Shown here piece after piece: positions 12,548-23,748 of a DNA stretch of 64,000 bases. The translations under genes and the position numbers were made by a program. Positions within the stretch are counted from its first letter, which is position 1; each line of letters begins with the position of its first letter. The DNA comes from Diatrype stigma (taxonomy: Eukaryota; Ascomycota; Sordariomycetes; Xylariales; Diatrypaceae): assembly GCA_022225965.2 (NCBI GenBank), contig JAKJXP020000012.1, positions 248,001 through 312,000 of the forward strand. Direction: 5' to 3'. The notes under the pieces were generated by a model, which saw nothing but the letters and a program-made list of their open reading frames with translations, was not told where the DNA came from and made no database searches.

Positions 12548-14314
12548 ATGCCTCGTAGACCTGGTCGCGCAGCCGCTAAGCGCGCAGCTGCGAAACTCGG
12601 TAAGCATTCCTTCTCTTTCTTGCTCAGCACACCTGGACATATCATATCTTCCTTACCTTTCTCGTTGTTACTGCCATTCATTATATAGGCGAATATGCCA
12701 TGATTCTGATGTGCCGTGATTCTGACTATTCGTTTCCACCAACACAGAGTCAACGCCGAAAACATTCGACATGATTGAAGACGAGCCTATGCGCGACAGC
12801 GACGCTAATGGTAATGACGATGTGGACGGCGACGGCGACGGCTCGGAGGCTGAGGCCCAACCTGACGAGGACGGGGAGGAGAATGAAAACGAGGATTCAG
12901 CTGCGGAGCCTGAAGAGAATCAGGACTCGGATGTTCCTTCGGCCAAATCGCCTTCACCTCCACCCCAACCCGTAATCAGAAGACGACGCCTTGGTAGGCC
13001 ACCGAAAAACCGACCAGCCGATTGGGACACTTTGCCGATCGAGCCCCCCCACCGGGATCCCAACGATCCTCCCAGACGTCGCGGCAGAGGGGGCTGGAGA
13101 GGAAGGGGCGGTCGCAAGGGCGCTTCCTATCAGCCTACCCAGCAATCCGTCGATAAGGAGGGGACCATGATGGATATTATTAACGATGAGGTCGCCTTAC
13201 CTGAGGATCCCGAGGGGGAGACAAAGGTCGACAAACTAGGGCATCTACAAGGTGGTCGCGAGTATCGCTGCCGAACCTTTACTGTCGCAGGCCGTGGTGA
13301 TCGCCTCTACATGCTGTCGACTGAACCCGCGCGCTGTGTCGGTTTCAGAGATTCGTACCTTTTCTTCACGAAGCACAAGAGACTCTATAAGATCATTGTT
13401 GATGAGGAGGAAAAGAAGGATATGATAGAGCGCGAAATCATCCCTCACTCCTACAAGGGCCGGGCTATAGGAATTGTCACGGCCAGATCCGTTTTCCGCG
13501 AGTTTGGAGCGCTGATCGTTGTGGGTGGACGCAAGATCGTAGACGACTACGAAGTTGCCAAGGCGCGAGCCGAGGGAGCCGTCGAAGGGGAGCTCGCAGA
13601 TCCAAACGACAGATATACCGAGGGCGAAGAGTACAACAAGAATCAATATGTTGCGTGGCATGGGGCTAGCGCTGTTTACCACTCGGGTGTTCCCTCCGTC
13701 CCGACCCAGAGCGGCAAGATTGATATCAAGAAACGGCGAGTTAATGTTAATGATGTTAACTGGCAGCTTGAGCATGCCCGTGAGGCAAGGTATGTCCACA
13801 CGCTTGAGCCTAAGGATGAAATTCAATATACTAATCTCTCTATAGCCGGTTCAACGCCGAAATCGGCGCCATCAGACGACTGAATCTCAACGGCGTTTAC
13901 GACATCCACACAAACATGATGCAGTATCCCGCGACTATGCAGCCGACGCACGTACGGATTGAGCAGGTCAAGGGTTCGACAGTGTCTAGCAGTCCACGAT
14001 TCCCACCCTTGGATCCCAAGATTCCCCGCAACTTCAAAGTGGTCGATACATACATGGAGTCTCCGCCCGCCGGTGTTGCGCCGGCAGCCATGGAGCAGCG
14101 TGAGGTTCCGGGTTTCCTTGCCGAATTCCAGGGTCTTGGAGCTGTCCAAGACGACATCAAGGATCTGCTCCCACCGGAGTGCAGAGAAGCATTCGACAAG
14201 GCGCTGGGCCAGGAGACAGAGTGGAAGGCGAGCTGGGGCTCGGAAAATGATCACGCCCACCGACGACAGCCCATCATCGATGCTGCCATCGTGCCTTACA
14301 GCAAGAATCCATGA
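12548..14314 (+). CDS. RSC7: Chromatin-remodelling complex subunit Rsc7/Swp82 family
   Basis: Nuclear subunit of the RSC/SWI-SNF remodelling complexes (yeast Rsc7/Npl6 and Swp82). Exons are 12548-12599, 12748-13789 and 13846-14314, giving 520 residues. Exon 1 encodes the basic start MPRRPGRAAAKRAAAKL, which joins to ESTPKTFDMIEDE. Residues about 27-75 are strongly acidic. An AT-hook-like RRRRLGRPPKNRP and an RGRGGWRGRGGRKG tract follow. The conserved Rsc7/Swp82 block then begins around GGREYRCRTFTVAGRGDRLYMLST and runs to HAREASRFNAEIGAIRRLN across the second intron. The phases at both junctions are clean, and the family motif RFNAEI is recovered only after splicing. The C-terminus (VKGSTVSSSPRFPPLDP onward) is less conserved. 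The family assignment is strong. Which of the two yeast paralogues it corresponds to is not decided, since filamentous fungi usually have one gene. Confidence 0.9.
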
Positions 14315-16660
14315 TTTGGTGGTGTTGTGGAATTAGACCTGCCTTGACTCTTCCTAGGTCCGGCCACCACGATGATAACTATCATCGTTGCGATGCAAGC
14401 GTAAATATTGCTTCTTAGGCCGAGACTAATTTGCCTGATCTTCCCTCGAGGGAAAAGGGACTAATACGCGATGACTTTGAGCTTCGGCTAGCATATTCTG
14501 ACATTCCGGGGTTCCATGTACACTGGTTGACGTTAAGGGGACAAGGCGTTGCGCGGGTCGGAAAAGGCGTGCGAAGGGGCTAGCATATGGAAATACTGCG
14601 ACTTGGCTTCGACCAAAATGGTCTTCGACCTCCATGCGGGAAGGGGTGTTCACTTTGATTTTATACCCCCCAAATACGTAGTCTAGTGGTTTCGACGCCA
14701 TGGTTACTAATGATGTCGACGACTCCTAACTATTTGGAAGGTGTTGCTTCCGATTAATTATCCCGCTCTGGAATGTCTGTGTTATGTTCATGCGGGCTAT
14801 CATATAACCTTGAAGCAGCTGATTGTCCGAAGGGGGCAAGGCAATGGGTGTAACAGTGCCATGCGTAAATGACAGCTCAAGTCAGGTACGATGTAACTAC
14901 AGAGACGAAGGGGTTACCTAGATGACAAGAGGAAAGGGATTAGTGCAGGGAGTTCAAATAGGAATCGACCTACATGTACTTGCTTACACTCCTGTTCCTG
15001 TTCGTCACCGACTATACGAATGCGACTGTCCTTTTCAGCTCGCCCAACATCTCGATAATAGGTGGATCCTCTGCCACCATCCCAGCAGGCTTTGACGACA
15101 ACAACGACGACAACGGCAACAATCAATACTTGCGTGTCCGCTGAGCCGTCACTCCCGGACCACCTTTGCGGATGTTTCGTACTTTTCGATCGGTCCCATG
15201 CAAAGGAGGCCGCCGTGTTCACCTATACGCGGAAATGGACACAAGTGCACCGGACTCGTGCGAAGTACGTTCCTTGCAATGGCGATGATGATGGCGATGG
15301 CGATGGCGATGGCGGCATGCAATTGAATGGGCTCGAATTTCGGCCTTCGGGTCCGCTACTTAACACCCACCTGCCCCTGGCTGCGGAGTCAGTCAATTGC
15401 CTCCACCTTGACCGAGACGCCACGCGTGCTGTTCGTTGACCAAGTCCAGCATGTTGTTAGTGATGATTACGGTTCTTCCCCGTCCTGGCGGTGGGAGGAC
15501 GACGAGACGCTGGATAGGTAGCGGAGCGGCTCGATACTGATGGTGATGGTGGTACTAGTGAAGTAATCCGAGATAAATGTTTTCAATAGATATGCGTACA
15601 AGCGCGCAATACGAATTAGAGCGCCACATGGATGGATTGGGTTCCTGTTGTCCGCTACTCATAGTTATATACTTACGTACCCAGCCTTACCCCTGGTACA
15701 TGAGAGATGCTCCTAGTGGTCGAATAATTACAGAATTGGTTTCGCAAGTCGTTTCGATAGTCTTTACCGTTTCAAAAGTGATTTAAGATGTGATATATGA
15801 GTGGTTTCAAATTCATGACATTATCCCGCTTCCTACAACCCTGACCTCCCCTCTGCCCCCTTTTCCAACGTTGATAAAGTCCTTTCACCTCGCCTGTGTA
15901 TAAAATGATGGTTACGGATACATCTTAGGCACGAGAGGCTGTAATGACAAACTACAGCCTAGCTCTATAGTATCTTATCAATCATGTCGCGGACGGAGTC
16001 TGTCTCTGTTAGGAAACTCGCTTAAGTTACTAGTATACTGCTGACATCTCGGCTCGCTCGAATGCTGGCAGCGGAACCCAGCAAATCTTTCAGCTTGAAG
16101 CGCTCCGCCCCTTCTAGCCCCGGCTCGGCAACAGCGGATAGCCACGGTTCCGGGGCTAGTGTGACGCACACGAACGGGCCGAAGCCACGAGCCAACATGG
16201 AAGGACGAGAGTCAGTCAGTCAGCCAGCGCCTCAGCTGCCTAACATCGCCTTGTTTTGGCCATTAACCATCAGAAAGGCGTGGTGGAGGGCAATAATAAG
16301 AGACGTACCGAGATGATAGCCCATACGAGAACTAAAGTAGTAGCGAGAGAATCACGTAATAAGCGTCATGGGGGGCGAAAAGCCTAGAAACCATGCTGCT
16401 GCAGCTATTGTTGTATCCTCGATCTTCTATTCCTGACCAATACCATTCCTATTATATTTTCCCAATCCTGGCCACCTAGTATACCTGGTCAAGCAAGAGA
16501 AAGCCGGCGGGTCTTAACAACTGCGAGGAAATCGCTGGAAGAAGAAGAAGAAGACGCCTTCTTCAACAAGCAGCTCGATCCGCGACCCTCGATTATAACT
16601 AGATATCGACCTCGAAACGATCCCCGCGCCGCTTTCTCTTCTCCCCTCTCCACAGCAAGG
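14315..16660. other. Intergenic region
   Basis: About 2.3 kb with no gene I can support. A 91-codon minus-strand frame (14426-14701) and a 125-codon plus-strand frame (15062-15439) exist, but both lack a known domain and the second covers a simple repeat. The final 150 bases before 16661 are pyrimidine-rich and include a short GAA run, as expected for the promoter and leader of the RTA1-type gene. Confidence 0.45.
15279..15314. repeat. Hexanucleotide microsatellite, ATGGCG-type
   Basis: About six imperfect tandem copies of ATGGCG/GATGGC, in non-coding DNA. In one frame it would encode alternating Gly and Asp, which explains an open frame here without needing a gene. Confidence 0.85.
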
Positions 16661-17743
16661 ATGGCCGACGGCCCCATGTGCACGGAGGTGTCCCCGGCCT
16701 GCCCGGTCGAGGCGACGACGTACGGGTACTACCCGGTGTTCTGGGCCAACGTGGCGCTGTGCGCGGCGTTCGGGCTGCTGGGGGTGCTGCAGCTGCTGCT
16801 GGGGGCGCTGACGCGGGTGCGGGCGTACTCGGCCGTGCTCGCGTGCGGCTGCCTGCTCGAGTGCGTCGGCTACGTCGGCCGGCTGCTGATGCGCCGCAAC
16901 CCGTGGGACCCGGCCGGCATCAAGATGCAGATCGTCTGCCTGATCATCGCCCCCAGCTTCACCGCCGCCGGCGTCTACCTGACCCTCAAGCACACCGTCA
17001 CCCACAACGGGCCCCAGCACTCCCGCCTGCGCCCCAACCTCTACACCTGGGTCTTCGTCGGCTGCGATCTCGGCTCGATTTGCCTGCAGGCCATCGGCGG
17101 CGGCGTGGCTGCGTCCGCCTCCGACACCGGCAGCGCCGACATGCTCCATGCCGGCAACGACATCATCATCGCCGGCATCGCCTTCCAGGTCGCGACCATG
17201 CTCGCCTGCGGCCTGCTGGCCGCCGAGTTCATCGTCAAGCTGGTGCGCCATCGGCGGGCTAGCAACATCAGGGCCGTCTCGGCGCAGGAGAAGTCCGGCG
17301 ATGTCAAGGCGCAGACCTTCCAGTTCGCCGTCATGTTCGCGTACTTGCTCATCCTCATCCGATGTATCTACCGGTAAGCTAGAAAGAAGCCCCCCTGCTG
17401 TTGTTGTCGTCGTCTTTCGGGAGAGCGTAATCATCACCTGGGAAATGAAAATACTGACGGGGATGTTCCAACTATAGGATACCGGAGATGGCTGGCGGCT
17501 GGGGAAACCCTAGGATGCGAAATGAACAGGACTTTCTGATCTTGGACGGACTGTAAGCAATCCTTCGCTTTTTCTCTCTTGGCACTTCTTAGACTGCATG
17601 GCTAACCGATTTCCAGCATGATCGTTCTGGCTTCTGCAGCACTCACGCTGTTCCATCCTGGCTTCTTCTATCCTCAGATGAGGTCCAAGCCTAAGGTACA
17701 GCAGAAACATAATGAATCTTCTTCAGAACAAGTAGGGTATTGA
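16661..17743 (+). CDS. RTA1-like protein (lipid-translocating exporter family)
   Basis: Seven-span membrane protein of the fungal RTA1/RSB1/RTM1 family, which contributes to resistance to lipophilic toxicants and to sphingoid-base export in yeast. Exons are 16661-17373, 17478-17552 and 17617-17743, giving 304 residues. Family landmarks are YGYYPVFWANVALCAAFG near the N-terminus, ECVGYVGRLLMRRNP, MQIVCLIIAPSFTAAGVYLTL, TWVFVGCDLGSICLQAIGGG, and CIYRIPEMAGGWGNP followed by NEQDFLILDG, which is assembled across intron 1. Intron 2 splits the codon in DGL before MIVLASAALTLFHPGFF, the last helix. The C-terminal tail is short and hydrophilic. The ATG at 16661 puts the first helix at the usual distance from the N-terminus. 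The gene converges on the MDR oxidoreductase, with 399 bp between stops. The substrate is unknown. Confidence 0.9.
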
Positions 17744-18142
17744 AGGTGTCAGTGATACATACACCGATGTATCAGATGGAAGCACAATCTACACCGGCCC
17801 TTCATTCAGGCATTTGCGTTACAGTGGGATTTATAGACATATCATCCACAGCCATTAGGTTTACATAGAGCATTTACTTAGATAGAAGAGCATTTATTAT
17901 CATGAAGAGCAGAGGGTAGGAGTCCACCAAATGTATGTTACGCTTAGATGTACTTCCACCACGGTAGAAGTCAAGTGATTGGGGATCATGTACCAAGGTA
18001 AGACCGCTCGGAGAAAAGGGGTTCTTACACTGGGCCTACCTACCCAGCCTTAGCAATTTCATGTGCCGAATTTTTGATACTGTCTTTGATCATAGTCCTC
18101 GATCGATATGTTAACTTGTTATGTTCCTCTATAATGGCTAGT
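17744..18142. other. Convergent intergenic region
   Basis: About 400 bp between two gene 3' ends. It is AT-rich and without an open frame of note. It must contain both polyadenylation regions, and nothing else is visible. Confidence 0.5.
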
Positions 18143-19446
18143 TCACAAAGTAACAACGATCTTCTTTGCCGACACCCCGGCCTTCTGCTTATCGAAAGCG
18201 CTCTGGAGGGAACCCAGGCCCTTCCCCACCACCTCGGGCGGCGGCGTCGGTTTGAACTGGCCGGTCTTCAGAGCCTCCGGGAGGTAATCCTGCCAAACGG
18301 CCTTGCCCACCTCCGGGTACTTCGCGAAGATAGTGAGGCACAAGACTAGGAACGCAAATACGTAGGTAGGTTTTCATTAGCAAGTGAAACACGTAATCGT
18401 CTCGTATCACGAACCAATAAGAGGAGGATACGTACTGTGTTTCTTGGAGACCGTCTCCGGGAAGCCTTCGTTGCCTCCATCCGTCTCCGGTGGAATAACG
18501 ACGGCGAGGCTGCCTCCGCCGAGCTGCTGCACCACCTGTGCTGTCGCCAGCTGGGTCTCGCGTGTGCTGATGGCTAAATACTCATACGAAACGCGCAACA
18601 CGCGCACGCAGATTAGTTAGTCAACTACCCCTGAACGCACAATCACTGGTTTCACCCAGGTATCCCAACGTCTCTCAGAGCACCATATGATCTCGTCTCG
18701 TCTCGTCTCAGTCTTCACTCACCATCATAAGCACCCGCGAAATCCCCACCCTTCAGTTCCGCGACCAGGTCCGCCACGACGCTGGGGCTGCTGTAGTCGA
18801 AGACGGCGCGAGCGCCCAGAGCCCTCGCCAGGCCGAAGTTCCGTGGGGACGCGGTGGCGACGACGTCGTAGCCTGCCGCCACGGCCAGCTGGATGGTGGC
18901 GGCGCCGACGCTGGAGCTGGCGCCCCACAGCAGCAGAGTCTTGCCGCTCTTCTTCTTCTTCTTCTCCTCCCCCTCCCCGGCAGGCGTGGGCAGGTCGAGG
19001 CCGAGGCCCTCGGCCGGGGGCTGGAACAGGCCGGCGGCGGCGGTGGAGACGGCGAGGGGCAGCGCGACGGCGTCCTCGTAGCGGACGGCGTCGGGGAGGA
19101 CGGCCACGGAGGCCTGGGGCGCGACGACGAGCTCCTGGAACCCGCCCTGCTCGATCTTCTGGCTCACCAGGAACGTCGAGTGCAGGATGACGCGCTGGCC
19201 CTTGGCCAGGCCGGCCCGCACGCCCTCGCCGACCTCGACGATCTCGCCCGCGACGTCCTCGCCGAGCACGATGGGCCACTGCGGGATGAAGCTCGCGTGG
19301 GCCTGGATCTTCCAGTCGACTGGGTTGATGGCCACTGCGGCCGCCCTGACGAGGACCTCGCCGACGCCGGGCTTCTTGGTGGCTATGGGCCCGACGCGGA
19401 GGGGCTTGCCCTCCCCGTCCAGGAAGGCGGCTTGGTGCTGGGCCAT
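18143..19446 (-). CDS. Zinc-binding-dehydrogenase-like MDR oxidoreductase (enoyl/quinone reductase type)
   Basis: Predicted NAD(P)H-dependent medium-chain oxidoreductase of the ToxD/quinone-reductase-like group common in fungi. Exons are 19446-18723, 18573-18436 and 18345-18143, giving 354 residues. The N-terminal GroES-like fold includes GVGEVLVRAAAVAINPVDWK and VLGEDVAGEIVEVGEGV. The Rossmann start is LLLWGASSSVGAATIQLA. The second and third exons restore a normal C-terminus (AYDAISTRETQLATAQVV; KKHILCLTIFAKYPE; to KKIVVTL). The structural-zinc cysteine cluster of alcohol dehydrogenases is absent, which fits the zinc-independent MDR subfamily. A low-complexity GEGEEKKKKKSG loop sits just before the Rossmann beta strand. 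Substrate cannot be predicted; no polyketide or peptide synthetase gene lies nearby to suggest a biosynthetic role. Confidence 0.88.
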
Positions 19447-20879
19447 GGTTGAAGTATGCGAAGTTCTTGTAGGCTGTAAGATGTTGAGTGAACTAGTAAA
19501 CAGATCGGGTGTGTGTAATATAAAGGGGAAGTAACGATAGGAAAGTGTAGATATCGATCGTATAACCCCAGAGAATCGCGGGGCTTGGTATCTTCTTATA
19601 GTCCCCCGATCTCAGCTTAGCCTCCAAGATCAATATGCTAACGAATCATATTGGTCTTCCAATAGGTCAACGCCCAGCAGCCAGCGCCGTCCGTTGCATC
19701 AATTTACGCCCCACATTGATCTGCCGAAGTACTCAATTCCTGTTTTGTCATTGGCGATCCAGATGACGGGATTCGAGACCGGGCTGAAAACAGATCTAAT
19801 CCCATCAAGTAGACCTGACTCGTGGAGACAGCAGTGGTTTCACAGCCAAACTCGCACAACTACGTAGCAATTGTACTTCATCATCAATCATACCATTAGG
19901 GGTGGCCCAATAGCATTCAACTGAGAATGCTTCAATGTTGCTTACAAACCATCCACCTCGCAACGCTTGGTGTCCGATTCCATGCTGAAACCCAGTTAGT
20001 ACAAGTAAGTGTTATATCACCAGAGCACTTGCTAAGATGCATAAAGAAACCCGATGTATAATCAGCGGCGTCAAAATCGGATGGTGTTAGAATGAGGCCC
20101 CTGAAGTTATATTGAACGGGAGGTTCTCCCGAAGCTAGAGGCCAAAACTATCCGAACGCCCCCCTTTATCAGTAATTAGACAATGTGGATTACGGGCTGT
20201 CAGCAGCCGCTAATATTTCGAACGGGTGGTTCAGCCTTTGCGGCGTATATGTAGGTGGAGCTTTAGCTAAAGCCATTGAAAGGGTAGAAGGTGCGGATAG
20301 TTTTCGGCCACTTGCGGCGGAGTTCGGATAGTTTTGTTTTGGCTGCCATTTTCAATACCATCCGTTTGGCCGCGGTCGAGCAGAAGCTATATGGGACCAC
20401 AGATATCGGAAGTGCTGATATCATCCTATACTCTATACCTAGGTACTATTAGCCGCTGGCGTGCTAAACATGAATGGCATGACTGGATTCTCTAGGTGCG
20501 CGTGCGCTTGGGTTTCATGCATGGCTGTTCGATTTCGTGGTTCATGAATCGCTAGGCGATGCACCACATATAGCCAACCTGCTTTGACTAAGATGTGGGA
20601 GGTTGCCCCAACTACGTCAGATCGAAGCCTTCCAACTACTCAACCTACGCCTTTTTATTTCCGTGCCTATACTATATGACACGTTGAAAGCCTTCTCCAG
20701 TCGCCTAACATAAACTCTGAGATATTGCATGAACCCGCATTCAACTCCTATCCTTCCCCTGTGAATAAGGGGGCCCACGTAATACACGACATCCACATAC
20801 TAGACCCCGTCAAGCTACTATATGGGAAACGCCAAGCTCATAATCGTACACGTTCTCCTCTTTCGAACAGGAAGTGCGC
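19447..20879. other. Intergenic region
   Basis: About 1.4 kb upstream of the oxidoreductase and downstream of TVP23. Stops occur in all frames and no domain is visible. I see no RNA gene. Confidence 0.5.
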
Positions 20880-21743
20880 CTAGTTGCGGCCAAACGTGAA
20901 CATGCGGCTGACCATGCTGCTAGCGAGGTTTCCAGCTAGGTTGCCCGAATATAAGGCACTGCCCGCCAGGTTCGACGCCTGGCTAAACTTGTCGCAACGG
21001 GAGAAGGCGAGTGTGTTGGTGACGGTGAGGGTGAGAGCGATGGCTATAGGAAGAAAAGCACCTAGCTGTCAGCAACAAGCACTAGCGAAGAAGGCAAGGA
21101 AAAGGAAAGGGAGAGAAAGGGCAACTCACCGACAAGCGGCAGCCACATAAACTTGAAGCGCAGGATGGCCAGGATGGCCAAGGCGACCCAGAGGATGGGC
21201 TGGGAGTAGATGGCGAGCCAGAAGAAACGGCTGTCGGTGGGGTTGACGTCCTTGGTGCCGGGCTCGCTGCTCTCGAAGACCCAGTGGCTCTCACCCGAGC
21301 TGGGATCGACCTCGTTCCACCACCGCAGCCCGACGAGGCGGCGGCCCGCGATGTTCTTCAGGTAGTAGAAATCGGTGGCCAGCAGCAGGATCGTGATGAT
21401 GAAGATCATCACCATGTTGTCCGTGAAGATGACGCCGAAGAGGTACACGAGGAGGGAGGCTGTCAGATAGCCGGGTTAGCTCGTGCATTATATTATGCAT
21501 GACTATTTAAATGCCGTTGCTCGTTCAGGAGTTGGCCGTTGCATATGTGGATAGGTTCTGTGGATAGACAGACATGTTCGTGCCAAGTTGCGACTCGACT
21601 CGACCCGACTCGACTACCAGGGATGGATGGTGAGTGACGACCGACTACTTACATATGCGAAAGGCGAGGAAGGTAAGCAGAGTGATCGGGTGGGAGCTCA
21701 AGCGCCAGCTCAGAGCGCCTGGTGCTGGTGGTGCAGACTCCAT
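20880..21743 (-). CDS. TVP23: Golgi apparatus membrane protein Tvp23
   Basis: Late-Golgi (Tlg2-vesicle) membrane protein of the TVP23/FAM18 family, connected with vesicular trafficking. Exons are 21743-21653, 21459-21130 and 21043-20880, giving 194 residues, the normal family size. The start gives [19 protein letters not shown]. The first helix continues across intron 1 as [18 protein letters not shown]. The invariant block [20 protein letters not shown] is in exon 2, followed by [18 protein letters not shown]. Exon 3 gives [20 protein letters not shown] and a Gly/Ala/Asn/Ser-rich end finishing SRMFTFGRN. All three exon phases agree. Intron 1 (193 nt) contains a short ACTCG pentamer repeat (about 21586-21615). 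Very confident, because family identity extends over the whole length. Confidence 0.96.
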
Positions 21744-22392
21744 CGCTTCGCTATAGAGGTCGTGTCGTGTTAACGTTGAAGAGAGAATGTGAATCGCATC
21801 GCTTGGTTGGGGGGGAAAAGAGACGAAGCCTTGGCTCGAAATCGCAAAACGTCTCAATGGCAATGGCGTAGTTAATAATAATAGTACAATGCTGCTATGG
21901 TAGTTGCGATCAAGCTACGGTAAGCTGTTTCCTTCTTGGCGACTTTGGTAGGCAGCAGGGCAGGTAGGGCAGCGCTACGAAGTACCTATTCTAACCGAAT
22001 TGGTAGTTAGCTGCCTTCCACATGGTGGAGTCACGTCACTTGCTCCAGCTGTTTGTCTGTGGCTGGGAGATACGCCAGCTGCCCCGAAACAGCCTGGAAT
22101 GTTTTGCACTCGCGGATTACTTATCTCAGCATTACTTATCTCAGCATTCAAGTTACGTATATTTTACTTCCCCCTATTCCGTATCAGTATCATGTCGACC
22201 AGGTGTGCTATTTATTATTCCATGATCTATGCAAACGGGAAGAACTTCCAACCACACTGATCTCCATTTCGCGTTCTGGCTAACAATGCATCCATCCCAT
22301 TGCGACACCAATTTCATAATTGCTAGACACGCTGGAAAAACCCCCTCTGATTTTGTTATGTTCATACCTAAGTACATGATGAAATCCCTCTC
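21744..22392. other. Intergenic region
   Basis: About 650 bp between two minus-strand genes, serving as promoter and leader for TVP23 and the 3' region of the DUF3445 gene. A short tandem duplication, TTACTTATCTCAGCA repeated directly at about 22119-22148, is visible. No gene. Confidence 0.5.
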
Positions 22393-23748
22393 TTAGAAGG
22401 GATACGCCCTCACCTCCTCTTCGCGGCTGAGATCCAAACCCCGCGCGACCTGCTCCGCGTGCTTCTTGTCGAGGTACTCGAGCAGGACGTCGCCGTACTT
22501 CTCCTTGCCCTTGTAGCGGCTCACGTCGTCGCCCCAGCTGCGGATGGCGCTGGCGAGGCGTCCGGGGACGTAATCCTCCTCGGCAACCTCCACGATCGGG
22601 TGGAAGTAGGTGCGGATGGTGAACAGGACGGCCCCGGTGCGGGGCAGGCGGCGCAGCGTCTGCCGCTCCGAGCGGAAGTAGTGGTGCTCGACGGCGCGGT
22701 CCTTCTCGGCCGTGCTCCAGCTGACGTCGGGGCTGTCCTCGTGCCCGATGCTCCAGGACCACCCCAGCGCGTCGTCCACCTGCACGAAGTAGTTGTTGCG
22801 CGCCACCATCTCGTCGGGCCGCAGCCGCCGGAAGAAGTTCAGCATCCCCTTCTCCAGCTTCTCCTTGAACTGCGGCACGCTGCCCGACGTGTGGATCTCC
22901 GACAGCGGCATCCCGTACTTGTCCGCCAGCCGCCAGAACCCGGGCAGCACCACCGCCCCCGCCAGCAGGTAGTACTGCCCGTCCGGCTTCTCGATCATGA
23001 GCGCCAGGTCGTCCTGCGTCAGCCGCGCGCACATTTGCATCGGGTCCTCGGCCAGCGGCCGGCTGACGATGTCGAACGTCTCGCCCGACCACAGGTTGTC
23101 GAGCCCCGTCGCCGTCCGCCGGTACAGTGTCGGGTACCGCGCCGGCAGGTAGTCAGCCAGGTCCTCGAGGAGCTCGATAGCTGCCGGGTACGCCTCGGGC
23201 GCCGTGGCGCAGAGCTTGTGGCCCCGCTCTGCGAGCCGCCGCTTCTTGTCCGCGTGGAACCGCGGGTAGTGGTTGTCCAGCTCGATCCAGTCGACGTGCT
23301 TCAGCGAGCGCAAGCCCATCGTCACGTTGTACTTGGGACCGTACCGAAACGGCCGGTAGGGCAGCGGCTTGGTGTGCTCGATCGACCAGTCCGGGTACGG
23401 GTCGGGCTTGGGCATGCGGAAGTCCGACGGCGGCCACTTGCCCCACTCGCGCGCTGGCGCCTTCGACGAGCTGCTGCCGGGCGCAGCCTTCTCGAGCCCC
23501 GGAGTGGTAGGTGTCTGTGGCCGCCCGCCATACTGGCCGGGTCTCCTTCTTTTATAGATGAAGATTGTGGTGCTGGTTATTATGGTAAGGGCGAGGATGG
23601 CATAGTAAACCGCCTCCTTTGGATGCGAGTGCACCAGGGTTTTTAGAGCCTCGAGCTGTGTGGCACAATGGTTTCTCGAGCCCTCGAGGTCGTGATATGC
23701 CTGCTCTGCGCGCTTGGAGATCGCACCTACTACGGAAGAGAGTGCCAT
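22393..23748 (-). CDS. DUF3445 protein, haem-dependent oxidative N-demethylase-like, membrane-anchored
   Basis: Single exon of 451 residues. Residues about 46-65 (AVYYAILALTIITSTTIFIY) form one transmembrane helix followed by KRRR, so the large C-terminal domain is probably cytosolic and tethered to an internal membrane. The body matches the DUF3445 family (PF11927), some members of which are haem-dependent oxidative demethylases. Visible landmarks are FRYGPKYNVTMGLRSL, WIELDNHYPRFHADKK, the sequence around LTQDDLALMIEKPDGQYYLLAGAVVLPGFW, and FRSERQTLRRLPRTGAVLFTIRTY. Many fungal genomes carry this family, often near oxidative or secondary metabolism genes, but none is adjacent here. The physiological substrate is unknown. 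Strong GC3 bias produces long antisense open frames across the gene, which I ignore. Confidence 0.88.
   Translation of the reverse strand: MALSSVVGAISKRAEQAYHDLEGSRNHCATQLEALKTLVHSHPKEAVYYAILALTIITSTTIFIYKRRRPGQYGGRPQTPTTPGLEKAAPGSSSSKAPAREWGKWPPSDFRMPKPDPYPDWSIEHTKPLPYRPFRYGPKYNVTMGLRSLKHVDWIELDNHYPRFHADKKRRLAERGHKLCATAPEAYPAAIELLEDLADYLPARYPTLYRRTATGLDNLWSGETFDIVSRPLAEDPMQMCARLTQDDLALMIEKPDGQYYLLAGAVVLPGFWRLADKYGMPLSEIHTSGSVPQFKEKLEKGMLNFFRRLRPDEMVARNNYFVQVDDALGWSWSIGHEDSPDVSWSTAEKDRAVEHHYFRSERQTLRRLPRTGAVLFTIRTYFHPIVEVAEEDYVPGRLASAIRSWGDDVSRYKGKEKYGDVLLEYLDKKHAEQVARGLDLSREEEVRAYPF

Noticed and set aside
14426..14701. 91-codon minus-strand frame downstream of Rsc7
   Set aside because: It has an ATG and a moderately protein-like composition, but no recognisable domain, no splice support and no neighbour logic. 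It could be a small lineage-specific gene, but I cannot support it.
15062..15439. 125-codon plus-strand frame
   Set aside because: Contains Thr and Gly/Asp homopolymer runs from simple repeats; no domain.
22459..23646. 395-codon plus-strand open frame opposite the DUF3445 gene
   Set aside because: Antisense shadow with Val/Leu/Arg/His bias and no motif.
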